From an uncultured Eubacteriales bacterium (GTDB lineage: Bacteria; Bacillota_A; Clostridia; Peptostreptococcales; Anaerovoracaceae), in the NCBI GenBank assembly GCA_902774195.1, contig CACYHM010000012.1, positions 1 to 13,623 on the forward strand: DNA of 13,623 nucleotides, given 5' to 3'. Shown in pieces: positions 13,607-13,623 of the stretch. How positions within the stretch are numbered: the stretch's first letter is position 1; each line of letters opens with the position of its first letter. Position numbers and translations under genes: made by a program. The notes beneath the pieces were generated by a model, which saw only the letters and a list, made by a program, of their open reading frames with translations, made no database searches and was not told the origin of the DNA.

Positions 13607-13623
13607 GATTTACAATATCGTTT

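Noticed and set aside
1..13623. CRISPR arrays, tRNA or rRNA genes, insertion sequences
   Set aside because: No regularly spaced direct repeats, no recognisable tRNA or rRNA sequence and no transposase were found on either strand.

Overview
The window looks like chromosomal DNA of a low-to-medium GC Firmicutes bacterium, most likely an anaerobic Clostridia member. This rests on the gene order mutS-mutL-miaA-(recombinase)-YnbB-like lyase, the AGGAGG-type ribosome binding sites, a YneA-like LysM gene under Firmicutes-type LexA boxes, and the protein sequences themselves. The genus is not determined; no rRNA or tRNA gene was seen.

Left part (1-2720). A secreted or surface protein cut by the left edge ends at a strong terminator. 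A small exported 3D (Asp-Asp-Asp) domain protein follows on the + strand. It converges, across a shared bidirectional terminator, on a 64-residue CxxC/CxxC zinc-ribbon protein on the - strand. About 700 bases (2025-2720) then hold no convincing gene but many inverted repeats, one of them branched and ending in seven T residues on the + strand.

Middle (2721-3221). A YneA-like gene (membrane anchor plus LysM) is read on the - strand from a promoter with perfect -35 and -10 hexamers and a 17-base spacer. Three LexA-type operators lie on it: upstream, in the spacer, and at the expected start of transcription. It is expected to be an SOS-induced division inhibitor.

Right part (3222-13568). Eight genes are read on the - strand, tightly packed from mutS onward: a class I/II aminotransferase (frameshifted), mutS, mutL, miaA, a tyrosine recombinase, a YnbB-type PLP lyase, a TVP38/DedA membrane protein and a YbaK-type Cys-tRNA(Pro) deacylase. 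Most junctions overlap or lie within 20 bases, which implies one transcript and translational coupling. It ends in a hairpin terminator at 3138-3170. The block joins mismatch repair, tRNA modification and proofreading, and DNA recombination.

Two lesions stand out. MutS appears to lack about 16 residues of domain III, including the conserved D-L-E-R segment, and carries there a 13-base tandem repeat. The upstream aminotransferase has a frameshift exactly one codon before its predicted PLP lysine. If real, the first could make the strain a mutator and help explain the second; assembly error is the main alternative.
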